A stretch of 48,391 bases of DNA, from contig JBCFBK010000044.1 of assembly GCA_038562555.1 (NCBI GenBank), positions 1 through 48,391 on the forward strand, read 5' to 3'. The notes beneath the pieces are model-generated. The model made no database searches and had not been told where the DNA came from. It saw only the letters and a list, made by a program, of their open reading frames with translations. The DNA is from JBCFBK01 sp038562555. Its GTDB lineage: Bacteria; Bacteroidota; Bacteroidia; Bacteroidales; Prolixibacteraceae. Positions 1 through 7,196 of the stretch are shown here, piece by piece (the first letter of the stretch is position 1; each line of letters starts with the position of its first letter). A program made the translations under genes and the position numbers.

Positions 1-984
1 TTTATCGTTCGTTTTTGTCGTGTTAACCCTCTGCGAGGGTGACGAATTGACTTTCTCTCCGGATCGTCTGCCTGATTTTGCAGGACTGCTCTGCTGTTCC
101 TGTACCGGATTCTGGACCGGATTTACCCGGGAAGGAGCTGGCCGCTCTCGCCTTGCCGGCGTTTCCTGCCCGGAAGGGGGAACCGTTTGCGGTTGCGCGA
201 CTGGTTGTTCCGTTGCTCTTCGGGCATTCGACGGCCGAAGTATGGACCCAGGCGATTCCGACCTTCTCCTGTTTAATTCCTCCCTGTTTTGGACGCCCTC
301 GTTCCGGTTGATAAATGAATTTTCAGGACGCCTGGATCCGTAGTCATTCCTTCTCTCATAATCCGGAGAGCTTATCCTCCTGGAGTCGGAATAATGGGAA
401 GAACGGGGCACATAATGATGGTGATGAATGTGCTCGTGATACCGGTGCACCGGCCATGGACGTCTGTGCACATAGTAAGATGGATAATAATCCCAATAGT
501 ATGGAGAGCGCCAGGGTTCATAACGGGAACTCAGGAAAAAGCCGAAAATGACCGGGCGGTGAGCATATTCCGGAACAAGAATGTAATTGGGGCCATAGAT
601 ATAATCGTCGCCAACTATTTCAACTGCTTGTCTGCCCCATGCATCGCGTCCGACAGCAATGGTCGCCACGTCCTGAAAAATGTTTCTTCCGAGGACGGCC
701 TGGACGACTACCAGATAATTCCCCCGGCGGGATGCGTCGATCACCCTCAGATAATCGATATAACCATCGCGGTTCAAATCCAGATTGGAGATCTGAATTT
801 CCGGGTCATTCAGCCTGTATTCAAATTCTCTCAAGTCAGCCGATTCACCAAAAAGATAGGCCACTGCTTCCAGATCGAGGTTGTCACTGATATCATAATT
901 GCCTCCACTGGTCATATACTGAGAGGAGGTACAGGATAACAGAAGGACAAAAAGTAGGATATAAATTGCTGCTCGTTTCATCAT
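1..984 (-). CDS. Secreted lipoprotein with EF-hand-like loop, truncated by the window edge
   Basis: The reading frame runs from ATG at 984 (or the adjacent ATG at 981) on the minus strand and stays open to base 1, giving 328 codons without a stop, so the C-terminus is missing. The N-terminus is a short hydrophobic signal ending in LLLSC, a lipobox with the Cys at about residue 18, so an exported, lipid-anchored protein is expected. Around residues 81-93 there is an EF-hand/dockerin-like loop (DLNRDGYIDYLRV). It is followed by a globular part, a Tyr/Trp/His-rich stretch (about residues 165-203, including four consecutive His) and a low-complexity Pro/Gln/Arg/Ser-rich tail. I do not recognise a function; proteins with this calcium-loop-like motif are common hypothetical proteins in Bacteroidota. 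It lies beyond the gnd terminator and should have its own promoter in 985-1105, where no clear TAnnTTTG box was seen. Confidence 0.8.
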   Translation of the reverse strand, partial: MMKRAAIYILLFVLLLSCTSSQYMTSGGNYDISDNLDLEAVAYLFGESADLREFEYRLNDPEIQISNLDLNRDGYIDYLRVIDASRRGNYLVVVQAVLGRNIFQDVATIAVGRDAWGRQAVEIVGDDYIYGPNYILVPEYAHRPVIFGFFLSSRYEPWRSPYYWDYYPSYYVHRRPWPVHRYHEHIHHHHYVPRSSHYSDSRRISSPDYERRNDYGSRRPENSFINRNEGVQNREELNRRRSESPGSILRPSNARRATEQPVAQPQTVPPSGQETPARRERPAPSRVNPVQNPVQEQQSSPAKSGRRSGEKVNSSPSQRVNTTKTNDK

Positions 985-1105
985 TTCTGTATTTTAATTC
1001 AACATCTTGCAATTTGTGTACCAGTCTTTTTTGCCGGTCGGTTTTTCGGGGGGCGAATCTCTTGTAATAGCTTCTCGTTGCGCCGAATACAGTGGTCAAA
1101 AAATA

Positions 1106-1136
1106 AAAGCCGGCCCCCTAATCCGGAGCCGGCTTT
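1106..1136 (-). terminator. Rho-independent terminator of the gnd operon
   Basis: A perfect 9-bp stem (AAAGCCGGC / GCCGGCTTT) with a 13-nt loop lies 22 bases beyond the gnd stop. On the minus strand it is followed by TTTTATTTTTT, the expected U-tract. Confidence 0.85.
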
Positions 1137-1157
1137 GACGATCAAAAAATCAGATTT

Positions 1158-2612
1158 TCAGACTACGTAGGTTGAGGAGGCGGTATCGCCGCCACGCCCG
1201 GTCCAGTTGGTATGGAAAAACTGGCCCCGTGGTTTGTCAATGCGTTCGTAGGTGTGGGCGCCGAAATAGTCGCGCTGAGCCTGTAACAGGTTGGCCGGCA
1301 GGCGTTCGCTGCGGAATCCGTCGAAGTAGCATAACGCTGCTGTCAAGGCGGGTACCGGAATGCCATTGGCCAGCGCGGTCGCGCAAACCCGCCGCCATCC
1401 GGGCTGGGCTTCTTCCACTTTTCCTTTGAAGAACGGATCCAGCAGCAGGTTTGGCAGGACAGGGTTCTTTTCAAACGCTGCTTTAATATCGCCCAGGAAT
1501 GCTGAACGGATAATACACCCACCCCGCCACATCAGCGCGATGCCTCCGTAATTCAGGTTCCATTTGTATTCGCTGGCGGCTTCCATCATCAGGTTGTATC
1601 CCTGCGCGTAGGAAATGATCTTGGCCCCATAGAGCGCCATTTTGATATCATCGATGAACTGGGCTTTATCGCCTTTAAATTCGGCTTTAGGACCCTGAAT
1701 GACCTTTGAAGCTTCCACGCGAAGATCTTTTTGGGCGGAGAGACAACGTGCGAATACCGATTCGCCGATCAGGGTCAGGGGTATTCCCAGATCCAGGGCG
1801 GCCACACCAGTCCATTTACCTGTGCCTTTTTGTCCGGCTGTATCCAGGATCTTTTCGACGATTGCCGTACCATCAACATCTTTAAACGCCAGGATATCGC
1901 GGGTGATTTCGATGAGGTAGGAATCCAGTTCTTCCGTATTCCATTTTTTAAATACCTCGTGCATCTCGTCTGCATTCATTCCCAGCAGATCTTTCATGAT
2001 CTGATAAGCCTCGCAGATGATCTGCATATCGCCGTATTCGATCCCGTTATGCACCATCTTCACAAAGTGGCCCGCACCTCCTTCGCCAACCCATTCGCAG
2101 CAGGGTGACCCGTCTTCCACTTTGGCCGCAACTGCCTGGAAAATCTCCTTAACATGAGGCCACGCTGCAGGCGAACCACCTGGCATCATGGAGGGGCCCA
2201 ATAATGCGCCTTCTTCACCACCTGAAACACCGGTTCCTACGTATAACAGACCTTTGCTTTCCACGTACTTGGTGCGACGGATGGTGTCGGGGAAATGCGA
2301 ATTTCCGCCATCAATGATAATGTCCCCTTCTTCCAGGTGGGGAATAAGCTGTTCAATGAAATCGTCGACCGGTTGTCCCGCTTTGACGAGCATCATTACT
2401 TTACGGGGTCTTTTAAGCGAGGCGGTCAGCTCTTCGATTGAATGAGCCCCGATAAAATTCTTACCTGCGCCACGTCCGTTCACAAATTTTTCCACTTTGT
2501 CTACGGTACGGTTATACACAGCTACCGTAAAGCCTTTGCTTTCCATGTTCAGTACCAGGTTTTCACCCATCACGGCCAGGCCGATTAATCCAATGTCTGC
2601 TAATTTTGTCAT
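1158..2612 (-). CDS. gnd: 6-phosphogluconate dehydrogenase (decarboxylating)
   Basis: The 484-residue protein has the usual Gnd length. It begins with the NADP-binding Rossmann motif GLIGLAVMG (residues 8-16), carries the family segment GGEEGALLGPS, and has the catalytic region GHFVKMVHNGIEYGDMQ with its Lys and His-Asn. The C-terminus GRGGDTASS is typical. The enzyme oxidises and decarboxylates 6-phosphogluconate to ribulose 5-phosphate in the cytosol. It is the last gene of a minus-strand operon with pdxB, a LarA homologue, a PfkB kinase and an SDR reductase, which places 6-phosphogluconate production in a sugar-acid context. A modular intergenic repeat separates it from pdxB, and a strong terminator follows. 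Confidence 0.96.
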   Translation of the reverse strand: MTKLADIGLIGLAVMGENLVLNMESKGFTVAVYNRTVDKVEKFVNGRGAGKNFIGAHSIEELTASLKRPRKVMMLVKAGQPVDDFIEQLIPHLEEGDIIIDGGNSHFPDTIRRTKYVESKGLLYVGTGVSGGEEGALLGPSMMPGGSPAAWPHVKEIFQAVAAKVEDGSPCCEWVGEGGAGHFVKMVHNGIEYGDMQIICEAYQIMKDLLGMNADEMHEVFKKWNTEELDSYLIEITRDILAFKDVDGTAIVEKILDTAGQKGTGKWTGVAALDLGIPLTLIGESVFARCLSAQKDLRVEASKVIQGPKAEFKGDKAQFIDDIKMALYGAKIISYAQGYNLMMEAASEYKWNLNYGGIALMWRGGCIIRSAFLGDIKAAFEKNPVLPNLLLDPFFKGKVEEAQPGWRRVCATALANGIPVPALTAALCYFDGFRSERLPANLLQAQRDYFGAHTYERIDKPRGQFFHTNWTGRGGDTASSTYVV

Positions 2613-2649
2613 GGTATCATTTATTTAGGAATTGTTAAATTGTAATATA

Positions 2650-2733
2650 GTATCAAGTATCAAGACGCAAGAGACATAAGGCCAACAGCTAATAGCTTCT
2701 TGTCTCACGACTCGCTACTCACCACTCACGACT
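2650..2733. repeat. Modular intergenic word repeat, copy 1
   Basis: Three word blocks follow one another: TATCAAG twice with GACGCAAGAGAC, then AGCTAATAGCTTCTTGTCT, then a run of CACGACT/CTCGCTACTCACC variants. The same words recur near 6274, 12425, 36905 and 48138. The pdxB stop codon (2726-2728) lies inside the last block, so the end of PdxB is encoded by repeat sequence. Confidence 0.6.
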
Positions 2734-3859
2734 TTTTATTTATTTTAAATCCCAGGCTTTTCAGTTTTGCGATAGTCAGGGGTTTCACTTTCTCCGGGAG
2801 AAGAGTGAAAACAGGGAATTCCCTTCTCACCGGGTAATCTCCCCGTAATTTTTCAAAGTCTGCCGGAGCTTTCCGGAGGGCCTGATCGTCATCCCGGATA
2901 TCATAGGTAAATAAAACTGCTTTCGCGAGTATTTGTTCTTCGCTCAGGCCAGTGCCATCCAGACGAAGAGTGGTTTCCGGGGGAAGTTCCACATTTTCTG
3001 CCTGCCAGTGATCGATGCCCAGACGAAAGAACCTGCTGACCGCCCGGATACTCATGGTGGTTCCGTTGGCTTTCCCGTCTTTTGAATATCCGGCGATATG
3101 CGGGGTAGCCAGGGCGCACCGATCGAGGAGTTCCGGATCAATATCCGGCTCATGTTCCCAGCAATCGAGCGCCAGTGCAGCTATTCTCCCTTCTTTTAAT
3201 GCAGCCTTTGCTGCCTGGTTGTCAACAACTTCTCCGCGGCAGGAATTAATTACAATTGGTTTGCGTTCCAGACCGCTGAAAAATGCAGTATCGGCCATAT
3301 GAAAAGTGGCGTCTTCTCCTTTCCGGTTGAGCGGAACATGCAGGGTGATGATATCAGCTTCCTTTTGTATTTTTTCAAGGCTTACAAATTTTGCAACACC
3401 TTCGGCCCTGGCGCGGGGTGGGTCGTTGAGTAATACGCGTATCCCAAAGATTTCGCAAATCTTTGCGACCTTCGATCCGACTTGTCCAACTCCAACCACC
3501 CCGATCGTTTTGCCGTTTAATGAGACATTCGTCTTTCCCGCGAGCACAAACAGGGCAGAGGCGATATATTGTTCCACCGATTTGCTGTTGCATCCCGGCG
3601 CATTTGTCCAGCCAATCCCTGCCTCTTCGCAATAGCGTGTGTCGATATGATCAAAACCGATCGTAGCTGTTGCAATAAATTTCACAGCCGAGCCTTTCAG
3701 TAATTTTTCATCACAGATCGTCCTTGTCCGGGTGATCAGGACATCGGCATCCTTAACCACTTCAGGCGTGGTCTTTGACCCCGGAAGATAGATGACTTCT
3801 CCGAAAGGTTCAAGCACTCCCTGAATATAGGGTATCTTGTCGTCGATGATAAATTTCAT
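2726..3859 (-). CDS. pdxB: Erythronate-4-phosphate dehydrogenase (PdxB)
   Basis: The 377-residue protein matches PdxB in length and layout: a D-2-hydroxyacid dehydrogenase fold with Rossmann motif GVVGVGQVG (residues 120-128), catalytic Arg208 (in SCRGEV), Glu237 (in WEHEPD) and His254 (in PHIAGYS), then a C-terminal dimerisation segment specific to PdxB. Those three positions coincide with the numbering I recall for E. coli PdxB. The family oxidises 4-phosphoerythronate to 2-oxo-3-hydroxy-4-phosphobutanoate in pyridoxal phosphate synthesis. Its place between larA-like and gnd genes is unusual for a vitamin gene. It may serve to clear 4-phosphoerythronate, an inhibitor of Gnd (inference). The start is 21 bases after the stop of the upstream gene. 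Confidence 0.93.
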   Translation of the reverse strand: MKFIIDDKIPYIQGVLEPFGEVIYLPGSKTTPEVVKDADVLITRTRTICDEKLLKGSAVKFIATATIGFDHIDTRYCEEAGIGWTNAPGCNSKSVEQYIASALFVLAGKTNVSLNGKTIGVVGVGQVGSKVAKICEIFGIRVLLNDPPRARAEGVAKFVSLEKIQKEADIITLHVPLNRKGEDATFHMADTAFFSGLERKPIVINSCRGEVVDNQAAKAALKEGRIAALALDCWEHEPDIDPELLDRCALATPHIAGYSKDGKANGTTMSIRAVSRFFRLGIDHWQAENVELPPETTLRLDGTGLSEEQILAKAVLFTYDIRDDDQALRKAPADFEKLRGDYPVRREFPVFTLLPEKVKPLTIAKLKSLGFKINKKS

Positions 3860-3880
3860 TATACGTTACTTAACGCCATG

Positions 3881-5170
3881 TTACTCTTTAAAGCGGTCCT
3901 TGAAAGCCCATAATCCCAAAGCAGGATTGGAAATATAGAAAATTTCTTCTCCGTTAGGCATAATGTTCATTCCTTCTTTCAGTTTGGAAGGATTATATTT
4001 CATCGTGACTTCTTTCAGGTCGCCATAAAGGAATCCGACGCTTTCAATTTCTGCTTTGGTGAGATTCACGGGCTCCTGCCCGGGACAGTAGGTTACCGAA
4101 AAGCGGCCTTCGGACGAACCATGGATAAGATGGGCCGCCGCGCTGAGGTTATTTCTCAGTTCCTCATTTTCGGCTACGGCTTTCAATGTTGCAGGTGTTC
4201 CGAAATAGCCATACTTGCGGATCAGACGGTCAATCTCCTTGTCTTCGCCAAACTCTTTTAGTGCCGGTGCCAGTACGATCAGTTCACCCTCGTCGGCAAT
4301 CGCCATGCGCGTGCGGTAAATGGATTTGTTGCCCAGCCAGGTCGATTTGAACTCGGTGGGATCAAGCCACACGACCACTTTTTTCAAGGGTTTGTCGAGC
4401 ATTTCAAAATTTACCTGGAGCGATAATTTTGCGGCTTTGTCAAACACCTCGAAGTCATCGCCGATAAACAGTCCGCGGGTCTTGATTTTACCATCAGTCT
4501 TGTCAAGTCCCACAACCGTCTGAACATACAAAATGGGCAGATGGCGGGTAAAATTCTCGGAAGCATAGTTGAAAATTTTACGCACGGGCGTATCTGCATG
4601 ACCCATCATCCGTTCCATACCATAGGCCGCCCCGATAAAGTGGCTCTTATTAATCCCTTCCGCTCCGCCAGTCCCTACAAAAATATTTTTGTTATAATTG
4701 GCCATCCCGACCACTTCGTGGGGCACCACCTGTCCGATCGACAGGATCAGATCGAAATTTCCCTCGATCAGGAGCTTGTTGACCTGGGCCGGCCAGGGAA
4801 ATTCCACGGCGCCTTCTGATAGTTCTTTCACGTATTCGCCGGGGACTTCCCCAACGGTGACGACATCATGGCGCCAGTCGTGTTCCCGGATCAGTGATGC
4901 CGGAAGTGTGCCGAACATGTGGGCGATCTGGTTTTGCGTCATAGGGGTATGGGTGCCCAGAGCCGGAAGCACATCCGTAAGCTTTTCCCGGTAATACTGC
5001 CAGGTCATTTCAGTCAGTTCGCCCGCACGACTTGGCAGCCGGGTGTAATCGGGAGGAATAGCCAGTACCTTCTTTATGTATTTTTGCTGATCAAAAGCCT
5101 TGAACAAGCCGTTCCGCAGATCGTCTGCTGTCAGTTCATGGGCTGGCGACCCGATTTCATAATACATCAT
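3881..5170 (-). CDS. LarA-family nickel-pincer racemase/epimerase, likely acting on a sugar acid
   Basis: The 429-residue protein belongs to the lactate racemase family (DUF2088 N-terminal domain plus C-terminal domain). Visible motifs are PPDYTR (39-44), GTH with His74, GQVVPHEVVG with His151, GGAEGINKSH with Lys175, and His191. In Lactiplantibacillus LarA, from memory, Lys184 binds the nickel-pincer nucleotide and His200 coordinates nickel; the 16-residue spacing is the same here (Lys175/His191). Members of the family racemise lactate or malate, and at least one described homologue epimerises gluconate at C2. The operon (SDR reductase, sugar kinase, pdxB, gnd) argues for an aldonate such as mannonate/gluconate rather than lactate. 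Substrate is inferred, not seen. Cofactor genes larB/C/E are not in the window. The start lies 12 bases after the kinase stop. Confidence 0.82.
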   Translation of the reverse strand: MMYYEIGSPAHELTADDLRNGLFKAFDQQKYIKKVLAIPPDYTRLPSRAGELTEMTWQYYREKLTDVLPALGTHTPMTQNQIAHMFGTLPASLIREHDWRHDVVTVGEVPGEYVKELSEGAVEFPWPAQVNKLLIEGNFDLILSIGQVVPHEVVGMANYNKNIFVGTGGAEGINKSHFIGAAYGMERMMGHADTPVRKIFNYASENFTRHLPILYVQTVVGLDKTDGKIKTRGLFIGDDFEVFDKAAKLSLQVNFEMLDKPLKKVVVWLDPTEFKSTWLGNKSIYRTRMAIADEGELIVLAPALKEFGEDKEIDRLIRKYGYFGTPATLKAVAENEELRNNLSAAAHLIHGSSEGRFSVTYCPGQEPVNLTKAEIESVGFLYGDLKEVTMKYNPSKLKEGMNIMPNGEEIFYISNPALGLWAFKDRFKE

Positions 5171-5182
5171 ATGTTTTGGTTT

Positions 5183-6262
5183 TTATCGTTTTACACGGGC
5201 ATTTCCATGCCAGATACTCCAGACCATTTCCTCATCTGCCGGTTGGGCATAGTCGGTCAGGAATGTTGTTGCAAGAGCGCCTGTGGCCCATCCGAATTTA
5301 GGCCAGTCCTTCGGAGCCCATCCTTTTAGAATCCCATACAGCAGTCCGCCCACAAATCCGTCGCCTCCGCCGATGCGATCCAGAACATTGATCCGGCGTG
5401 GTTCAATAACCTGCCATTCATCGCCTGCCAGCATGATTGCACCCCAGAGATGTTCATTGGTGCTGATCACTTCCCGTAATGTAGTTGCAAACACCGAAGC
5501 GTTCGGAAATGTTTCTTTTACCCGCGCAATCATACCTTTAAAACCATCGATTTTTGCTTCTATGCCTTTTCCGCCGGCTTCGGGACCCTCAATACCCAGG
5601 CAAAGCTGAAAATCTTCTTCATTCCCGATCAGGATATCTGCGACCGACGCGATTTCGGTAAAAATATCGTGCAGTTCCTGTTCCCGTCCCTTCCAGAAGG
5701 AGGCCCTGAAGTTCAGGTCAAATGCAATGCGGGTACCATATTTCTTCGCAAACCGGGCAATCTGAAGGCAGAAATTGCTGGTTTCAGGCGATAGTGCCCC
5801 GATTAAACCGGAAAGATGGACAATCTGAACCCCTTCCTGTCCGAATATCCGTTCCAGGTCAAAATCTTTCACATTCAAGGTACGGCCCACTTCTCCGGCG
5901 CGGTCGTTTTGTACACGCGGGCCGCGCGAACCGTAACCGCTGTCGGCAATATTGAACTGATGGCGGTATCCCCACGGACCTCCCTGCTCCACTTCGGGTC
6001 CTTCATAATCCATGTGCCTGCTTCGCAGGTTGCTCTTAATAAGACCCGCAATGGGGCTTCCTTTCACGAAGGTTGTCAGCACTTTCACCGGTAAGCCCAG
6101 GTATGAGGCAATGCTGGCTACGTTGGTTTCAGCGCTTGTCGCCTGCATTTCAAAAAGCGAGCTGCTGTGTACGGGTTGTCCGTTAACCGGAGTAATCCGG
6201 ACTCCCATGCTGGTGGGTACCAGCAGGGAATATTTACAATTTTGTTTTAACTGCAGATTCAT
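5183..6262 (-). CDS. PfkB-family sugar (acid) kinase, diverged KdgK relative
   Basis: The 359-residue protein has the ribokinase/PfkB fold. The C-terminal signature DRIGGGDGF (295-303) contains catalytic Asp301 and the anion hole, and GNEEDF is the metal/phosphate region seen in KDG kinases. The N-terminal substrate motif, GGGEAN in the KdgK encoded at 11316-12353, is TSAETN here (42-47), so the substrate probably differs. It sits immediately upstream of the LarA homologue and three genes from gnd. Gluconate (giving 6-phosphogluconate) is the attractive candidate. 2-keto-3-deoxygluconate or another aldonate remains possible. The reaction is ATP-dependent phosphorylation in the cytosol. A word-repeat block separates it from the upstream SDR gene. 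Confidence 0.85.
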   Translation of the reverse strand: MNLQLKQNCKYSLLVPTSMGVRITPVNGQPVHSSSLFEMQATSAETNVASIASYLGLPVKVLTTFVKGSPIAGLIKSNLRSRHMDYEGPEVEQGGPWGYRHQFNIADSGYGSRGPRVQNDRAGEVGRTLNVKDFDLERIFGQEGVQIVHLSGLIGALSPETSNFCLQIARFAKKYGTRIAFDLNFRASFWKGREQELHDIFTEIASVADILIGNEEDFQLCLGIEGPEAGGKGIEAKIDGFKGMIARVKETFPNASVFATTLREVISTNEHLWGAIMLAGDEWQVIEPRRINVLDRIGGGDGFVGGLLYGILKGWAPKDWPKFGWATGALATTFLTDYAQPADEEMVWSIWHGNARVKR

Positions 6263-6273
6263 GATGAAAAAAT

Positions 6274-6335
6274 TAGTCGTAAGTAATTAGTCGTAAGTCG
6301 TAAGACCAATAGTCTTGTGTTTTGATACTTATGTC
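6274..6335. repeat. Modular intergenic word repeat, copy 2
   Basis: The block holds AGTCGTAAGT repeated three times, ACCAATAGTCTTGTGTTT and GATACTTATGTCT. Read on the minus strand it gives the same module order as copy 1 (AAGTATCAA, ACACAAGAC, then CTTACGACT units). Confidence 0.55.
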
Positions 6336-6344
6336 TGAACAGGC

Positions 6345-7196
6345 CTATACGCCTCCGAATGCGCTGTATCCACCGTCAACAGGGATCACAATCCCGGTTA
6401 TAAAGCTGGAGACATCTGAAAGGAGGAACAGCGTTGCCCCCTGCAGGTCTTCCGGTTCCCCGAATTTAGCCATTGGGGTGTTGCTGACAATCTTATTTCC
6501 GCGGGGGGAATATCCTCCGGTTTTTTCATCAAGAACCAGAAAACGGTTTTGATTGGTAATGAAGAAACCCGGAGCAATGGCATTGACACGGATGCCGACC
6601 TTTGCCATATGAACAGCCAGCCATTCTGTAAAATTATTAACCGCCGCTTTGGCCGCAGAATAAGCCGGTATTTTGGTAAGCGGTTTATAGGAATTCATGG
6701 ACGATATATTCAAAATCACGCCTTTCCGGTTTTTGAGCATATCTGTGGTGAATACCATGCTTGGCAGGACCGTTCCCTTGAAGTTAAGGGCAAAAACTTT
6801 GTCAAATCCCTCCAGTTGGAGTCCGTAGAAGGTATCCTCAGGATTGTTGATATTGCTTTCGTCGATCTGTTCAACCTTTGTTGTTGCTGATGGATTATTG
6901 CCTCCGGCACCGTTGATCAGGATGTCGATTTCTCCCAGTTTTTCATGAATGACAGTTCTTGCCTGTTCCAGCGACGCTTTCTCCAGAACATTGGCTTCAA
7001 CACCAATAACGGTAGCTCCTGAAGCCGACGACACCTCGGCTGCAACCTGCTCTGCCACTTCCTTATTAATATCGACTATGGCAATTTTAACATTGACCGA
7101 CGCAAGCGCCTTCACCAGTGCCAGTCCGATCACACCAGCTCCGCCGGTGATGACGCATACTCTTCCCGAAAGATCTTTAAAACTAATTGGTTCCAT
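6345..7196 (-). CDS. uxuB: SDR-type fructuronate reductase (D-mannonate oxidoreductase)
   Basis: The 283-residue short-chain dehydrogenase has TGGAGVIG (17-24) for NAD(P), NGAGGNNP (95-102), catalytic Ser166, Tyr179 and Lys183 (YSAAK), and the C-terminal segment PVDGGYSAFGGV. The GGNNP motif and overall form match the SDR-type UxuB (YjmF-like) group, which interconverts D-fructuronate and D-mannonate. This is a different family from E. coli UxuB. Its ATG at 7196 overlaps the end of the LacI-type gene by 14 bases, so the two are probably translationally coupled. Together with UxaE and UxaC on the divergent operon it completes hexuronate reduction to mannonate. Another aldonate oxidoreductase of this SDR group is the main alternative. 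Confidence 0.82.
   Translation of the reverse strand: MEPISFKDLSGRVCVITGGAGVIGLALVKALASVNVKIAIVDINKEVAEQVAAEVSSASGATVIGVEANVLEKASLEQARTVIHEKLGEIDILINGAGGNNPSATTKVEQIDESNINNPEDTFYGLQLEGFDKVFALNFKGTVLPSMVFTTDMLKNRKGVILNISSMNSYKPLTKIPAYSAAKAAVNNFTEWLAVHMAKVGIRVNAIAPGFFITNQNRFLVLDEKTGGYSPRGNKIVSNTPMAKFGEPEDLQGATLFLLSDVSSFITGIVIPVDGGYSAFGGV

Noticed and set aside
394..939. 181-codon plus-strand open frame at the left edge
   Set aside because: It is antisense to the lipoprotein frame, which has a signal peptide, lipobox and coherent domains and stays open over 984 bases; the plus frame shows no family features.
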